From an uncultured Parabacteroides sp. (GTDB lineage: Bacteria; Bacteroidota; Bacteroidia; Bacteroidales; Tannerellaceae): 38,093 nucleotides of DNA. The translations under genes were made by a program, and so were the position numbers. The stretch lies in NCBI GenBank assembly GCA_900541965.1, contig UQLN01000043.1:1-38093 (forward strand). The letters are read 5' to 3'. How positions within the stretch are numbered: position 1 is the stretch's first letter; the number at the start of each line of letters is the position of its first letter. Shown here piece by piece: positions 15,323 through 23,968 of this stretch. Below the pieces are notes generated by a model. It saw only the letters and a list, made by a program, of their open reading frames with translations, ran no database searches and had not been told where the DNA came from.

Positions 15323-17419
15323 TCACTTTATAGCCTCCGTTTTCTTCTTCAAATATTCATAAATTTCCAACTGGGCACGTACTTTTACAGGATTATTATC
15401 AGATTTGAAATTATTATGAAGATTCTCATCTATCCGGCAAGCTTTCACATTATCCTGCAATTGCAAGTTCAGAATATGGACAATATCCTGTTTGATCTCC
15501 GGCACAAGAACAGGAAAGGCCGTTTCAATGCGCCGGCTCAGGTTACGCCTCATCCAGTCGGCAGAGGTCAGATATAAATCTTCCGCTCCGTCATTATAAA
15601 AATACCAGATACGGGAATGCTCCAGAAACATATCCACAATACGGGTAATACGGATATTGGCACTATAAGGCTGATCCGGTACCAGACAACAAATACCTCG
15701 TACAATCAAATCTATTTCCACTCCGTTTTCACTGGCATTATATAATTCTTCTATCATATTCTGATCGTGAAGTCCGTTCATTTTCAAAATAATACGTCCT
15801 TTCTTTCCAGCTTTGACATGTTCGATTTCCCGGCGTATCATGCGAATCAGTTCCGGTACCATGTTGAAACGGGCAACTAACAGATGATGGAATGTCGGCT
15901 CCGACATCTTTCCTTCCAATACGGCAAATACTTTGTTTATATCCGTTATTATTTCAGCATTTGAAGTAAGCAGTGCCATATCCGAATAAATACGTGCAGT
16001 CTTCTCATTAAAATTGCCGGTGCTGAGATATGCAAAATCACGCCGCTTTGCTCCCTCTTCCGTCGCTTTACGGAGTATAACTGCAACTTTTGCATGTACC
16101 TTTAAGCCCGGAATACTGTAAATAATCCGTATACCAGCCTGTTCCATCCGCTCTGCCGTACTCATATTATTTTCTTCGTCAAAACGGGCTTTCAACTCCA
16201 CGAAAACCGTTACTTTCTTTCCATTTTGGGCAGCGCTGACAAGTGTATTAATTACTGCTGAATTTTCCGCCACACGATATTGTGTAATCTTTATTTCAGC
16301 GACTTTCGGATCGAAAGCAGCCTCCATCAACAAACGAAGTAAATAGTCAAACGAATGATAAGGAAAATGCAGGAATACATCCCTTTTTTTTATGGCACGG
16401 AACATGGAACCCATTTCATCCAGATACGGGATACGCATCGGTGAAGGTACAGGGCGTTCCAATTCCTTTCCTTTCGGATTTGGCAGTTTTACCAAGTCCT
16501 GTAAATTATTATATCTTCCCCCCAACACCAAATCGTCTGATGTAATACCGAATGCACTGCATACAAAAGCAAGAAAATCTTCCGGCATGGAACTATCATA
16601 CATAAAACGGCTGAGTGCTCCTATTTTCCGCTTCTTTACCTTCTTACGGATATTCTCCACAATATTTTCACGCTTCTCATCGTCTAAATAGATATCAGCA
16701 TCCCTGGATATTTTTATACTGTAGCAGCCTTTGACTATATACCCCGGAAAAACGCTGGATAAGTTGGCACGTATCATATCATCTATAAACATAATATAAA
16801 ACTTACCTTCATGAGGCGGCAGCTCGATAAAACGAGGCACCTTCGCATAAGGTATCTTCATCAATGCATAATGATATTCCGGTACAAAACCGGGGTCCGA
16901 CAAGTGTTTGCTTTTCTTTATCATGCGAATAACCAGATATAGGCGGCGATCGCGTATGAAAGTCCGGATATCGCCCGCCTGTATCATCACGGGAGAAAGG
17001 AATGGGAAAATTTCTTCATTAAAATAATTACGGACAAACTCTTCATGGAAAGGTTCCGGCGTACAATCCTGATAAAGATAAATATTCTGCCGGTTTAATT
17101 CCGGCAAAATTTTTTCTGAAAAAATACGATAATATTCCCTTTGTTGCCGGTTCACTTCATGGGTTATTTCGGCTAATATTTGTTCCGCCTCCGTTCCACT
17201 CTCGTCGGCATAATTCTTTTTCATAATGACTCCACGATGCTCAGCCACCCGTATTTCATAAAATTCTTCGAGATTCGATGAATAGATAGAAAGGAATTTT
17301 ATCCGTTCGTACACAGGCAATGTATCATCTTCAGCTTCCAGCAGAACACGATAATTAAAGGAGAGCCAACTTATATCACGCTTAAAGTATTTATGCGAAT
17401 TATTCATCGTATTTTTCAC
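15323..17419 (-). CDS. ppk1: Polyphosphate kinase 1
   Basis: A 698-residue enzyme that reversibly polymerises the gamma-phosphate of ATP into inorganic polyphosphate. Domains in order are the N-terminal helical domain (D-I-S-W-L-S-F-N-Y-R-V-L at 15-26), the tunnel domain, then two phospholipase D-like C domains. The phosphorylated histidine is H442 in G-L-K-V-H-A-K, and the second catalytic histidine is H601 in L-E-H-S-R-I-W-Y-F. G-N-F-N-E-K-T-A and R-G-I-C-C-L complete the signature. Length and all key residues are normal. A second in-frame ATG four codons later (17407) is equally plausible. It is divergent from a phosphoesterase gene, with only 45 bases between the two start codons. Confidence 0.97.
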   Translation of the reverse strand: MKNTMNNSHKYFKRDISWLSFNYRVLLEAEDDTLPVYERIKFLSIYSSNLEEFYEIRVAEHRGVIMKKNYADESGTEAEQILAEITHEVNRQQREYYRIFSEKILPELNRQNIYLYQDCTPEPFHEEFVRNYFNEEIFPFLSPVMIQAGDIRTFIRDRRLYLVIRMIKKSKHLSDPGFVPEYHYALMKIPYAKVPRFIELPPHEGKFYIMFIDDMIRANLSSVFPGYIVKGCYSIKISRDADIYLDDEKRENIVENIRKKVKKRKIGALSRFMYDSSMPEDFLAFVCSAFGITSDDLVLGGRYNNLQDLVKLPNPKGKELERPVPSPMRIPYLDEMGSMFRAIKKRDVFLHFPYHSFDYLLRLLMEAAFDPKVAEIKITQYRVAENSAVINTLVSAAQNGKKVTVFVELKARFDEENNMSTAERMEQAGIRIIYSIPGLKVHAKVAVILRKATEEGAKRRDFAYLSTGNFNEKTARIYSDMALLTSNAEIITDINKVFAVLEGKMSEPTFHHLLVARFNMVPELIRMIRREIEHVKAGKKGRIILKMNGLHDQNMIEELYNASENGVEIDLIVRGICCLVPDQPYSANIRITRIVDMFLEHSRIWYFYNDGAEDLYLTSADWMRRNLSRRIETAFPVLVPEIKQDIVHILNLQLQDNVKACRIDENLHNNFKSDNNPVKVRAQLEIYEYLKKKTEAIK

Positions 17420-17438
17420 TTAGGTGCGTAAATATAAA

Positions 17439-17446
17439 TACTTTTG
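17439..17446 (+). promoter_or_regulatory. Bacteroides-type -7 element for the YfcE-type phosphoesterase
   Basis: TACTTTTG, 18 bases before the ATG at 17465. It lies inside the 45-base divergent gap with ppk1, so the two promoters must overlap or ppk1 transcription must start very near its ATG. Confidence 0.55.
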
Positions 17447-17464
17447 CAGAATAAAAAAATTGTT

Positions 17465-17959
17465 ATGCTTAAAATAGGACTTCTTTCGGATACCCACGCC
17501 TGGTGGGATGATAAATATGCGGAATACTTTTCAACATGTGACGAAATATGGCATGCCGGAGATATTGGTTCCGACACGGTTGCAGCCAAATTAGCAGCAC
17601 TGAAACCGCTTCGCGCCGTATATGGAAATATCGACGGGCAATCCCTCCGTATCCAATATCCGGAGATTGCCCATTTCAAGGTGGAAGACGTAGAGGTTAT
17701 GATGACACATATAGGAGGTTATCCGGGACGTTACAATCCGGCTATCAGGGAAGACCTGTATAACACACGTCCCAATCTTTTCATAGCGGGACATTCACAT
17801 ATACTGAAAGTTTGTTATGACAAGAGCTTGAATTGCTTATATATGAATCCGGGAGCAGCAGGAAAAAGCGGATTCCATCAGGTTCGTACCTTGCTACGCT
17901 TTGTTATCGAGGGACAACAGATAAAGGATCTGGAGGTTATTGAATTAGGGCACAGATAA
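17465..17959 (+). CDS. YfcE/MJ0936-type calcineurin-like phosphodiesterase
   Basis: A 164-residue single-domain metallophosphoesterase. All binuclear metal-site motifs are present: S-D-T-H near residue 8, H-A-G-D-I-G, Y-G-N-I-D, M-T-H-I-G-G, and G-H-S-H near residue 118. The family cleaves phosphodiester bonds with Mn2+ or Ni2+; physiological substrates are generally unknown. No signal peptide is present. ATG 17465 (M-L-K-I-G-L-L-S-D-T-H) is chosen because the fold begins at once; the preceding codons lie in the promoter. It sits divergent to ppk1. A role linked to polyphosphate or nucleotide turnover is only a guess from position. Confidence 0.9.
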   Translation: MLKIGLLSDTHAWWDDKYAEYFSTCDEIWHAGDIGSDTVAAKLAALKPLRAVYGNIDGQSLRIQYPEIAHFKVEDVEVMMTHIGGYPGRYNPAIREDLYNTRPNLFIAGHSHILKVCYDKSLNCLYMNPGAAGKSGFHQVRTLLRFVIEGQQIKDLEVIELGHR

Positions 17960-17984
17960 ACACATACTTTTCCGGTATTTACTT

Positions 17985-19115
17985 CTAAGAGCAATCTGCG
18001 CAACAAAAATTTTCAGCAAGTAATATTGTATTTTGGAGATAAGGAAATTCCTGCTCAAAATACTCACTAAAAATACCGGAATCCATATTTTCCTCTATCT
18101 GCTTTGAAGTCCACAATTTTCCTTCCGGCTGTTTAAAGCGCTCCATATCTTCTTCCGTACGAATACAGATGACATAAAGGCTAACCAGATGTTTTACCTT
18201 TTCATTCTCGAATGTATACCGTACCAGAAACCGGGGATTTATATCTTTCTTTCCATCCGGATCGCCAATAGCCTCACGTACCGTACTTTCCAATGTATGA
18301 CGAAACAGAACATAACTTGTAAAAGGATAATCTATCATATCCGGCGATACAAAAGCAGACTTATTGCGCTTCACCAGATACAGTTTCCCTTCATAAACCA
18401 CAGCGATACGTACTACCGGATGGTAATATTTTTTAGGCAAAGAACGGCTTACCGAGCGTGCTATGCATCCTATCACTTTCCCCCCGTCATTTAACACAGG
18501 CAGCCACATCTCCTTCCGCAGACTGCCTCTCATCATATAAATACGTATCTGTTCATATAGGATAAGAAGAATACCTATCAAGACACCTAACTCCCTGTAC
18601 AAAAAGCGATCCATACGGACACTTTGCATTGTTTCCGGCAAAATACTATATACTAATATAATAAATAGATGAAGCGTATAAAGGTTCTGCACTAACTGCG
18701 CGACAAAGAAAAATTCATTTAACGTTGTACGCATCAAAGTACGCTTGTAGTTCGGATGTTCAGAAGTCCGGATAGCCCGCAAGACACTCCTTTTGGCAAA
18801 CCCCAAAATGGCCAACACAAAAACCAGCAATACCTCCGTAATCAATGGAGAATATATAAACAATACAGGCTCGAGCCGAAGACACAAAAATATAGAATAG
18901 AGCACTAATGTTGCAGCCGACGGCAACAACAAAAACTGATAGACCTTATCCTTCTTCAATACCTGATATAAAAAAATACAAACGAAACAAAATGCTACTC
19001 CGATGATAAAGGATAATAAATAAGAGATATAATTATCCAGAAACATAAAAAGCAGCAATGGCACCAGCCCCACGGCTTGATTATCCAGGCTTCTTTTAAC
19101 TTTATTCATTTCCAT
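17985..19115 (-). CDS. Multi-helix membrane protein with a C-terminal degenerate Nudix-like domain
   Basis: A 376-residue protein. Residues 13-195 carry about six hydrophobic helices (roughly 13-30, 31-52, 58-80, 83-107, 133-160 and 172-195). Residues 203-345 look like a Nudix fold: P-V-L-N-D-G-G-K-V-I-G, then Y-H-P-V-V-R-I-A-V-V-Y-E-G-K-L-Y-L-V-K-R. The segment in Nudix-box position reads T-L-E-S-T-V-R-E-A-I-G-D, so the R-E pair is kept (280-281) but the catalytic E-E is replaced by G-D. The expected glycine and first glutamate also differ. It is therefore probably not a standard Nudix hydrolase. The C-terminus is cysteine-rich (C-C-A-D-C-S). It lies 58 bases behind lipA on the same strand. 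I do not know a named family. Confidence 0.65.
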   Translation of the reverse strand: MEMNKVKRSLDNQAVGLVPLLLFMFLDNYISYLLSFIIGVAFCFVCIFLYQVLKKDKVYQFLLLPSAATLVLYSIFLCLRLEPVLFIYSPLITEVLLVFVLAILGFAKRSVLRAIRTSEHPNYKRTLMRTTLNEFFFVAQLVQNLYTLHLFIILVYSILPETMQSVRMDRFLYRELGVLIGILLILYEQIRIYMMRGSLRKEMWLPVLNDGGKVIGCIARSVSRSLPKKYYHPVVRIAVVYEGKLYLVKRNKSAFVSPDMIDYPFTSYVLFRHTLESTVREAIGDPDGKKDINPRFLVRYTFENEKVKHLVSLYVICIRTEEDMERFKQPEGKLWTSKQIEENMDSGIFSEYFEQEFPYLQNTILLAENFCCADCS

Positions 19116-19173
19116 TCCCCGTTTTTCCCTTTACTACATAACAATAGATAAGAGGGAAATGTTCTTACCTAAT

Positions 19174-20019
19174 TTATACATGTTTCTCCGCATGATAAGA
19201 TGAGCGAACCAAAGGGGCGCTTTCCACTTTCTTGAACCCTTTCTCCAATGCTTCTATTCTATAGATTTCAAACTGTTCAGGCGTAATATATGCAGATACC
19301 GGAATATTTTTCCGGCTGGGTTGTAAATACTGTCCGATAGTCAATACCGATACTCCTGCAGCCAATACATCATCCATCAGTTCATGTACTTCTTCCGGAG
19401 TTTCTCCCAAACCGACCATGATACCGGTTTTGGCAGTGACACCACCTTCCGCGATACGTTTCAATACCGACAGACTAACATCGTATTTTGCCGCACTACG
19501 AACTAAAGGTGTGATACGGCGAACCGTTTCCATATTATGCGAAATAATTTCCGGTGCGGCATTTACGACTTTATCAACCAGTTCCAGCCGCCCCTGAAAA
19601 TCAGGGATCAGGACTTCCACTGTTGTTCCCGGATTTACTTCTTTTATGGAACGGATCGTATCTACCCAGTGTTGTGCGCCCAAGTCAGGCAAATCATCCC
19701 TGTCTACAGAAGTGATTACTGCATGTTTCAAATTCATCAGGCGGATACTTTCTGCCACATTCGCCGGTTCTTTGGGGTCTAACGGTAACGGTTTACCCGT
19801 CAATGTATTACAAAAACGGCACGAACGTGTGCATATATCCCCCCCAATCATAAAAGTTGCCGTCCCCCGGCTCCAGCATTCACCCATATTCGGGCATTTC
19901 CCGCTGGTACATATCGTATGCAGACAATGAGACTCTACGATACTTTTTGTTTTTGTAAACTGCTCATTACCCCCAAGCCGGATTTTCAGCCAATCCGGCT
20001 TTCTCAAGTGTTCTGACAT
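19174..20019 (-). CDS. lipA: Lipoyl synthase
   Basis: A 281-residue radical SAM enzyme that inserts two sulfurs into protein-bound octanoyl groups to make lipoyl cofactors for the 2-oxoacid dehydrogenases and the glycine cleavage system. The auxiliary cluster cysteines have the family spacing C37-x4-C42-x5-C48, and the radical SAM cluster is C63-x3-C67-x2-C70. E-V-L-I-P-D-F and the C-terminal V-R-S-S-Y-H-A-E motif, with the serine that ligates the auxiliary cluster, are present. Its ATG shares one base with the dpp4 stop codon (TAATG), implying translational coupling to the peptidase gene. Confidence 0.97.
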   Translation of the reverse strand: MSEHLRKPDWLKIRLGGNEQFTKTKSIVESHCLHTICTSGKCPNMGECWSRGTATFMIGGDICTRSCRFCNTLTGKPLPLDPKEPANVAESIRLMNLKHAVITSVDRDDLPDLGAQHWVDTIRSIKEVNPGTTVEVLIPDFQGRLELVDKVVNAAPEIISHNMETVRRITPLVRSAAKYDVSLSVLKRIAEGGVTAKTGIMVGLGETPEEVHELMDDVLAAGVSVLTIGQYLQPSRKNIPVSAYITPEQFEIYRIEALEKGFKKVESAPLVRSSYHAEKHV

Positions 20020-22193
20020 TATAAATTTTTAAATAAGAAATTAGACATTGCAGTATATAAATGATAGCGGGTATTGCCACCATATATACTGTGATTCTTG
20101 TCCTTATAAACCAACATTTGATATTGTTTATTAGCTTCAACCAGTGAAGCCACATAATCCATTGTCTGTTGGAAATGAACATTATCATCGGCTGTTCCAT
20201 GAACAATCAGCAATTCTCCCTGTAAATTCTTTGCTAAACGAATCGGAGAAGTTGCAGCATACCCTTCAAAGTTTTCCTGCGGAGTACGCATATAACGTTC
20301 CGTATATACCGAATCATAATATTTCCAATCGGTCGGCGGTGCTACGGCAATACCAGCCTTAAAAGTACCGTTGCCTACACTTAAAGCCATCAATGTGTTA
20401 TATCCACCAAAACTCCATCCCCAAATAGCAATCCTGTTTTTATCCACATAGGGTAATTTACCCAATGCCTGTGCCGCTTCCACCTGGTCTCTCGATTCAA
20501 GCTCTCCCATCCGCAGATAAGTACATTTACGGAAGGCTTCTCCACGTGCACCGGTACCACGACCGTCCACACTAACGACCAAGATGCCATTAGCTGCCAG
20601 ATAATGTTCCCAATCAAATCCATATTTATCCAATACCTGTTGTGAATTAGGGCCACTATATTGCACCATCAGCACCGGATACTTTTTAGACGGGTCAAAG
20701 TCAGCAGGTTTAACAATCCATGCATTCAGTTCGATATCCGATGCTGTATGTACAGTGAAAAACTCTTTCTTTCCATACGAATAACCGGCCAGCTTTTCTA
20801 TCAAACGGGCATTATCCTGCAATACTCGTAATACTTTATTTGACTTGGTTTCATTTACCGTAATCTTTACCGGAGTATTGGCATTCGAATAATTATTGAC
20901 ATAATAAGCGAAATTGCTGCTAAATGTAGCATTGTTCGTTCCTTCCTGTTTGGAAAGCTTTGTTTTTACGCCTTTGGCATCTATTTTATATACGGCACGG
21001 CGCATCGGGCTCTCTTCTGCCGATTCATAATAAACAGTCTTTGTCGCCTCATCGTAGCCTAATAAACTCGTTACATCCCAATTGCCTTTAGTCACCTGAC
21101 GCTGCATTACTCCTGTAGGAGAATACAGGTAAACATGGGAATACCCATCCTGTTCACTCACATAAGTAAATCCTGAATTCGTGAAATGGATAGAGTTCAA
21201 CCAATCCGGTTCGATATATGCTTTATTTTCATCACGAAGGATTAAACGGAATACCCCGCTCTTCGGATTTGCATAATACATATTGAATATATTCTGGTGA
21301 CGGTTCAATGTCATTACAGCCAACTGGTCCGGATTATTGGTAAATACGATTCTCGGAATATAACAATCTTCCGGAGAAGGTATCTTCAATGTTTTGGTAT
21401 CTTTAGTTGCAACACTGTACGAATGCAGGGTTACCGTCGAATTTTTCTGACCGGCTTTCGGATATTTATAATCATAAAATCCCGGGTACAAACCACTGCC
21501 AAACATTTGCATATGATATATGGGCACTTCCGACTCATCGAAGCGGACAAATGCCAGATATTCACTGTCAGGAGACCATGACATCAGGTTGGTTACGGCA
21601 AATTCTTCTTCATATACCCAATCCGTAATACCGTTTAATATCTTATTCAATTCCCCATCTTTAGTAACTTGGACTTCCGTGTCATAATCGAACTTACGTA
21701 TCCAGATATTATTGTCTGCCACATAAGCACACATACGCCCGTCCGGCGAGAACGTCGGTATCATCTGTTTACTTTTGGAATCGGATATCGGTTTTACATA
21801 ATTACGACGTACATCATAATCATATACATTTGCTTTAAATGAACGGCGGTAGATAGGTTCCGTATCACGCCATACCAGAATATGATGCCCGGTACTACTG
21901 ATTTCATAGCCTTCGAAATCATCAAACGTACATTCACGCGCTTTGGAGGCATTAAACAAAGTATCTACAGGATTTCCTGTACGGTAGGAATACTTAATTA
22001 TCATATTCCGCTCTTTATTCATGGCAGTATAATGCTCGCCATCCGGTAAAGAACGCATCTCGCCAACATCTGTCACCTGACGGAATTGCCCGTCTGTTAT
22101 CTCCTTTAAATTAACACGTTTACTTCCGTTCTGAGCGGAAAGACCGCCTACCAGCAAACACGAAAGCAAAACACCAAACCCCAATCGTCTCAT
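20019..22193 (-). CDS. dpp4: Dipeptidyl peptidase IV (S9B prolyl peptidase)
   Basis: A 724-residue periplasmic serine peptidase that removes Xaa-Pro and Xaa-Ala dipeptides from peptide N-termini. Residues 1-20 are a signal peptide ending L-S-A-Q. Residues 40-470 are the beta-propeller, containing D-W-V-Y-E-E-E-F, whose glutamates bind the substrate amino terminus. The alpha/beta-hydrolase domain has G-W-S-F-G-G-Y (Ser594), G-T-A-D-D-N-V (Asp669) and K-N-H-S-I-Y-G-G (His701). The sequence recalls the P. gingivalis DPPIV along its length, including the G-G-N-T-R-Y-H-L-Y-T terminus. It is the first gene of a unit with lipA and perhaps the Nudix-like membrane protein. A -7 element lies at 22237-22244. 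Confidence 0.95.
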   Translation of the reverse strand: MRRLGFGVLLSCLLVGGLSAQNGSKRVNLKEITDGQFRQVTDVGEMRSLPDGEHYTAMNKERNMIIKYSYRTGNPVDTLFNASKARECTFDDFEGYEISSTGHHILVWRDTEPIYRRSFKANVYDYDVRRNYVKPISDSKSKQMIPTFSPDGRMCAYVADNNIWIRKFDYDTEVQVTKDGELNKILNGITDWVYEEEFAVTNLMSWSPDSEYLAFVRFDESEVPIYHMQMFGSGLYPGFYDYKYPKAGQKNSTVTLHSYSVATKDTKTLKIPSPEDCYIPRIVFTNNPDQLAVMTLNRHQNIFNMYYANPKSGVFRLILRDENKAYIEPDWLNSIHFTNSGFTYVSEQDGYSHVYLYSPTGVMQRQVTKGNWDVTSLLGYDEATKTVYYESAEESPMRRAVYKIDAKGVKTKLSKQEGTNNATFSSNFAYYVNNYSNANTPVKITVNETKSNKVLRVLQDNARLIEKLAGYSYGKKEFFTVHTASDIELNAWIVKPADFDPSKKYPVLMVQYSGPNSQQVLDKYGFDWEHYLAANGILVVSVDGRGTGARGEAFRKCTYLRMGELESRDQVEAAQALGKLPYVDKNRIAIWGWSFGGYNTLMALSVGNGTFKAGIAVAPPTDWKYYDSVYTERYMRTPQENFEGYAATSPIRLAKNLQGELLIVHGTADDNVHFQQTMDYVASLVEANKQYQMLVYKDKNHSIYGGNTRYHLYTAMSNFLFKNL

Positions 22194-22236
22194 GTATACT
22201 TTTATTTATCTTAATACTTCTGTGTTGAATAGGATA

Positions 22237-22244
22237 CAAAGGTA
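22237..22244 (-). promoter_or_regulatory. Bacteroides-type -7 element for dpp4-lipA
   Basis: TACCTTTG on the minus strand, 43 bases upstream of the dpp4 ATG. Confidence 0.6.
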
Positions 22245-22349
22245 GTATTTTCTTGCTTTATTCAGTAGCAATTTGCTTACTATTAAAGGATATTTGTGTA
22301 GTTTACAGGAAGACACATAGCATTTTATCAAATTATTAACCACCACACC

Positions 22350-22379
22350 TTGGGCTTTAACCATTATAAATTACCTTTG
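22350..22379 (+). promoter_or_regulatory. Promoter of the TIGR01212 radical SAM gene
   Basis: TTG (22350-22352), a 19-base spacer, then TACCTTTG (22372-22379). The -7 element ends only five bases before the ATG at 22385, so the transcript should start at or next to the start codon. Confidence 0.65.
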
Positions 22380-22384
22380 CATAT

Positions 22385-23323
22385 ATGCAAAACAACAAAC
22401 CATACCGGGATTTCGGGAACTTTTTAAAAGAACTATTCCCTTTCAAAGTCCAGAAAATATCAATCAATGCCGGCTTTACCTGCCCCAACCGGGACGGTAC
22501 GAAAGGCTTTGGCGGATGTACCTATTGCAATAACCAGACATTCAGCCCCGAATATTGCCATACTGAGAAAAGCGTAACGGAACAACTGGAAGAAGGCGTT
22601 CGTTTCTTCTCAAAAAAATATCCGGACATGAAGTATCTTGCATACTTCCAGGCATACACTAATACATATGATGAACTTGAAAAGCTCATTGCCAAATATG
22701 AAGAAGCCCTCTCTTATCCGGATGTTGCCGGTTTGATAGTAGGTACCCGCCCGGACTGCATGCCTGACGATTTATTGGATTATTTCGCCAAGCTGGCCGA
22801 GAAGAAATTCGTTCTGATAGAATACGGATTAGAAAGCACACTCGACCGTACATTGGAACACATTAACAGAGGGCACACACATGCAGAATCGGAAGATGCT
22901 ATCCGGCGGACTGCAGAAAGGGGTATTTATACCGGTGCCCATCTTATCTTAGGCCTTCCAGGAGAAAGCCGCGAAGAAATATTACACCATGCAGACATAT
23001 TATCCACTTTGCCCCTAACTACATTAAAACTGCATCAGTTGCAACTGATAAAGAACACCCGTATGGCAAAAGAGCAGACAGAGCATCCGGAATGGTTTCA
23101 TCTTTACATGGCAGACGAATATATAGAATTAGTTATTGACTTTATAGAACGATTAAACCCCTCCATTGTGGTAGAGAGGTTTGTATCGCAATCCCCCAAA
23201 GAGTTGCTGATAGCACCGGACTGGGGGCTTAAGAATTATGAGTTCACCGCCAAGGTAAACAAGCGCATTTTCGAAAGGAATGCCCGACAGGGACGTTTAT
23301 TTACTTCTTCTCTTCCTTCTTAG
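22385..23323 (+). CDS. TIGR01212 (YhcC-like) family radical SAM protein
   Basis: A 312-residue radical SAM protein. The [4Fe-4S] motif has the family's long form, F-T-C-P-N-R-D-G-T-K-G-F-G-G-C-T-Y-C-N, that is C-x12-C-x2-C, near residues 30-46. The barrel motif Y-L-A-Y-F-Q-A-Y-T-N-T-Y and the downstream G-L-E-S and H-L-I-L-G-L-P-G-E segments fit the family, which includes E. coli YhcC. The molecular function is not established to my knowledge. The C-terminal 23 bases overlap the end of the convergent DUF4251 gene. The start is fixed by the consensus promoter just upstream, and the expected leader is close to zero. Confidence 0.92.
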   Translation: MQNNKPYRDFGNFLKELFPFKVQKISINAGFTCPNRDGTKGFGGCTYCNNQTFSPEYCHTEKSVTEQLEEGVRFFSKKYPDMKYLAYFQAYTNTYDELEKLIAKYEEALSYPDVAGLIVGTRPDCMPDDLLDYFAKLAEKKFVLIEYGLESTLDRTLEHINRGHTHAESEDAIRRTAERGIYTGAHLILGLPGESREEILHHADILSTLPLTTLKLHQLQLIKNTRMAKEQTEHPEWFHLYMADEYIELVIDFIERLNPSIVVERFVSQSPKELLIAPDWGLKNYEFTAKVNKRIFERNARQGRLFTSSLPS

Positions 23324-23801
23324 GGGCTAACTCACCCTGGAAAGAAATACTCTGTTTATTCGTTGGTGAAACATTGATGTAAGCGGAACCACCCGGGTAT
23401 ATCTGAATACTGAAACGGTACCGGTCATCATCGGTCCGGGTTACAAACTTGATATTCGCTACACCTTTTTTGTCGTAGGAACATTCATACTCTGCAATTG
23501 GTTTTTCAAAACGCAGCCCGTCTCCACCACCATAGGGAACCGAATATGCCCTTCCGTAATAGGGCAGGTAAGAGATTGCAGAATCACCTTTCAACTCAAA
23601 TGAATAGCTGCTGGTCAGGTTGACCGAGTTGCCACCCATCGGCAAAGCACGATTCACATCAATGGTGAATTGTTTACCATCTATCATCTCTTTTACTTCC
23701 GTACTCAATTGCTCTTTTTCACCCTTATTCTGAGCAAAAAGGAATTGCCCTCCAAATAGAAGGACAATGCCCATTAGAATTAATAATCTGACGTTCTTCA
23801 T
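23301..23801 (-). CDS. Secreted DUF4251 domain protein
   Basis: A 166-residue protein with a signal peptide (residues 1-23, ending L-F-A-Q). Its mature domain has the DUF4251 features: M-I-D-G-K-Q-F-T-I-D-V at the start, Y-L-P-Y-Y-G-R-A-Y near the middle, G-G-D-G-L-R-F, and a last strand ending S-F-Q-G-E-L. These Bacteroidetes envelope proteins have unknown function. The tail is lysine- and glutamate-rich. Its last 23 bases overlap the radical SAM gene tail to tail. No TAnnTTTG element is seen in the 60 bases upstream, and expression may be low or controlled differently. Confidence 0.85.
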   Translation of the reverse strand: MKNVRLLILMGIVLLFGGQFLFAQNKGEKEQLSTEVKEMIDGKQFTIDVNRALPMGGNSVNLTSSYSFELKGDSAISYLPYYGRAYSVPYGGGDGLRFEKPIAEYECSYDKKGVANIKFVTRTDDDRYRFSIQIYPGGSAYINVSPTNKQSISFQGELAPKKEEKK

Positions 23802-23902
23802 ATAATCTTAAAACTAAACACTACAATACTAATAACTACTTCTATATTAATAAGACGTATCTAAGGGCTGAAATGTTGACACGAAATCTGTTAATTTAAC
23901 AC

Positions 23903-23942
23903 AAAAAAAAGCTTGACTCTGATATAATACAGAATCAAGCCC
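23903..23942 (-). terminator. Terminator downstream of pfkA
   Basis: On the minus strand GCTTGATTCTG pairs with CAGAGTCAAGC (one G-T pair) and is followed by eight T. Confidence 0.9.
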
Positions 23943-23968
23943 CTATAAATAAACAATTCTACTTCAGA

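Noticed and set aside
17970..18081. An 11-bp inverted repeat (TTCCGGTATTT and its complement) 90 bases apart
   Set aside because: One arm is inside the coding end of the Nudix-like gene and the loop is too long for a terminator. A chance match is likely.
19116..19173. A possible hairpin between lipA and the Nudix-like membrane gene
   Set aside because: TTTCCCTTT and AGAGGGAAA pair imperfectly and there is no T run, so it does not support a terminator separating the two genes.
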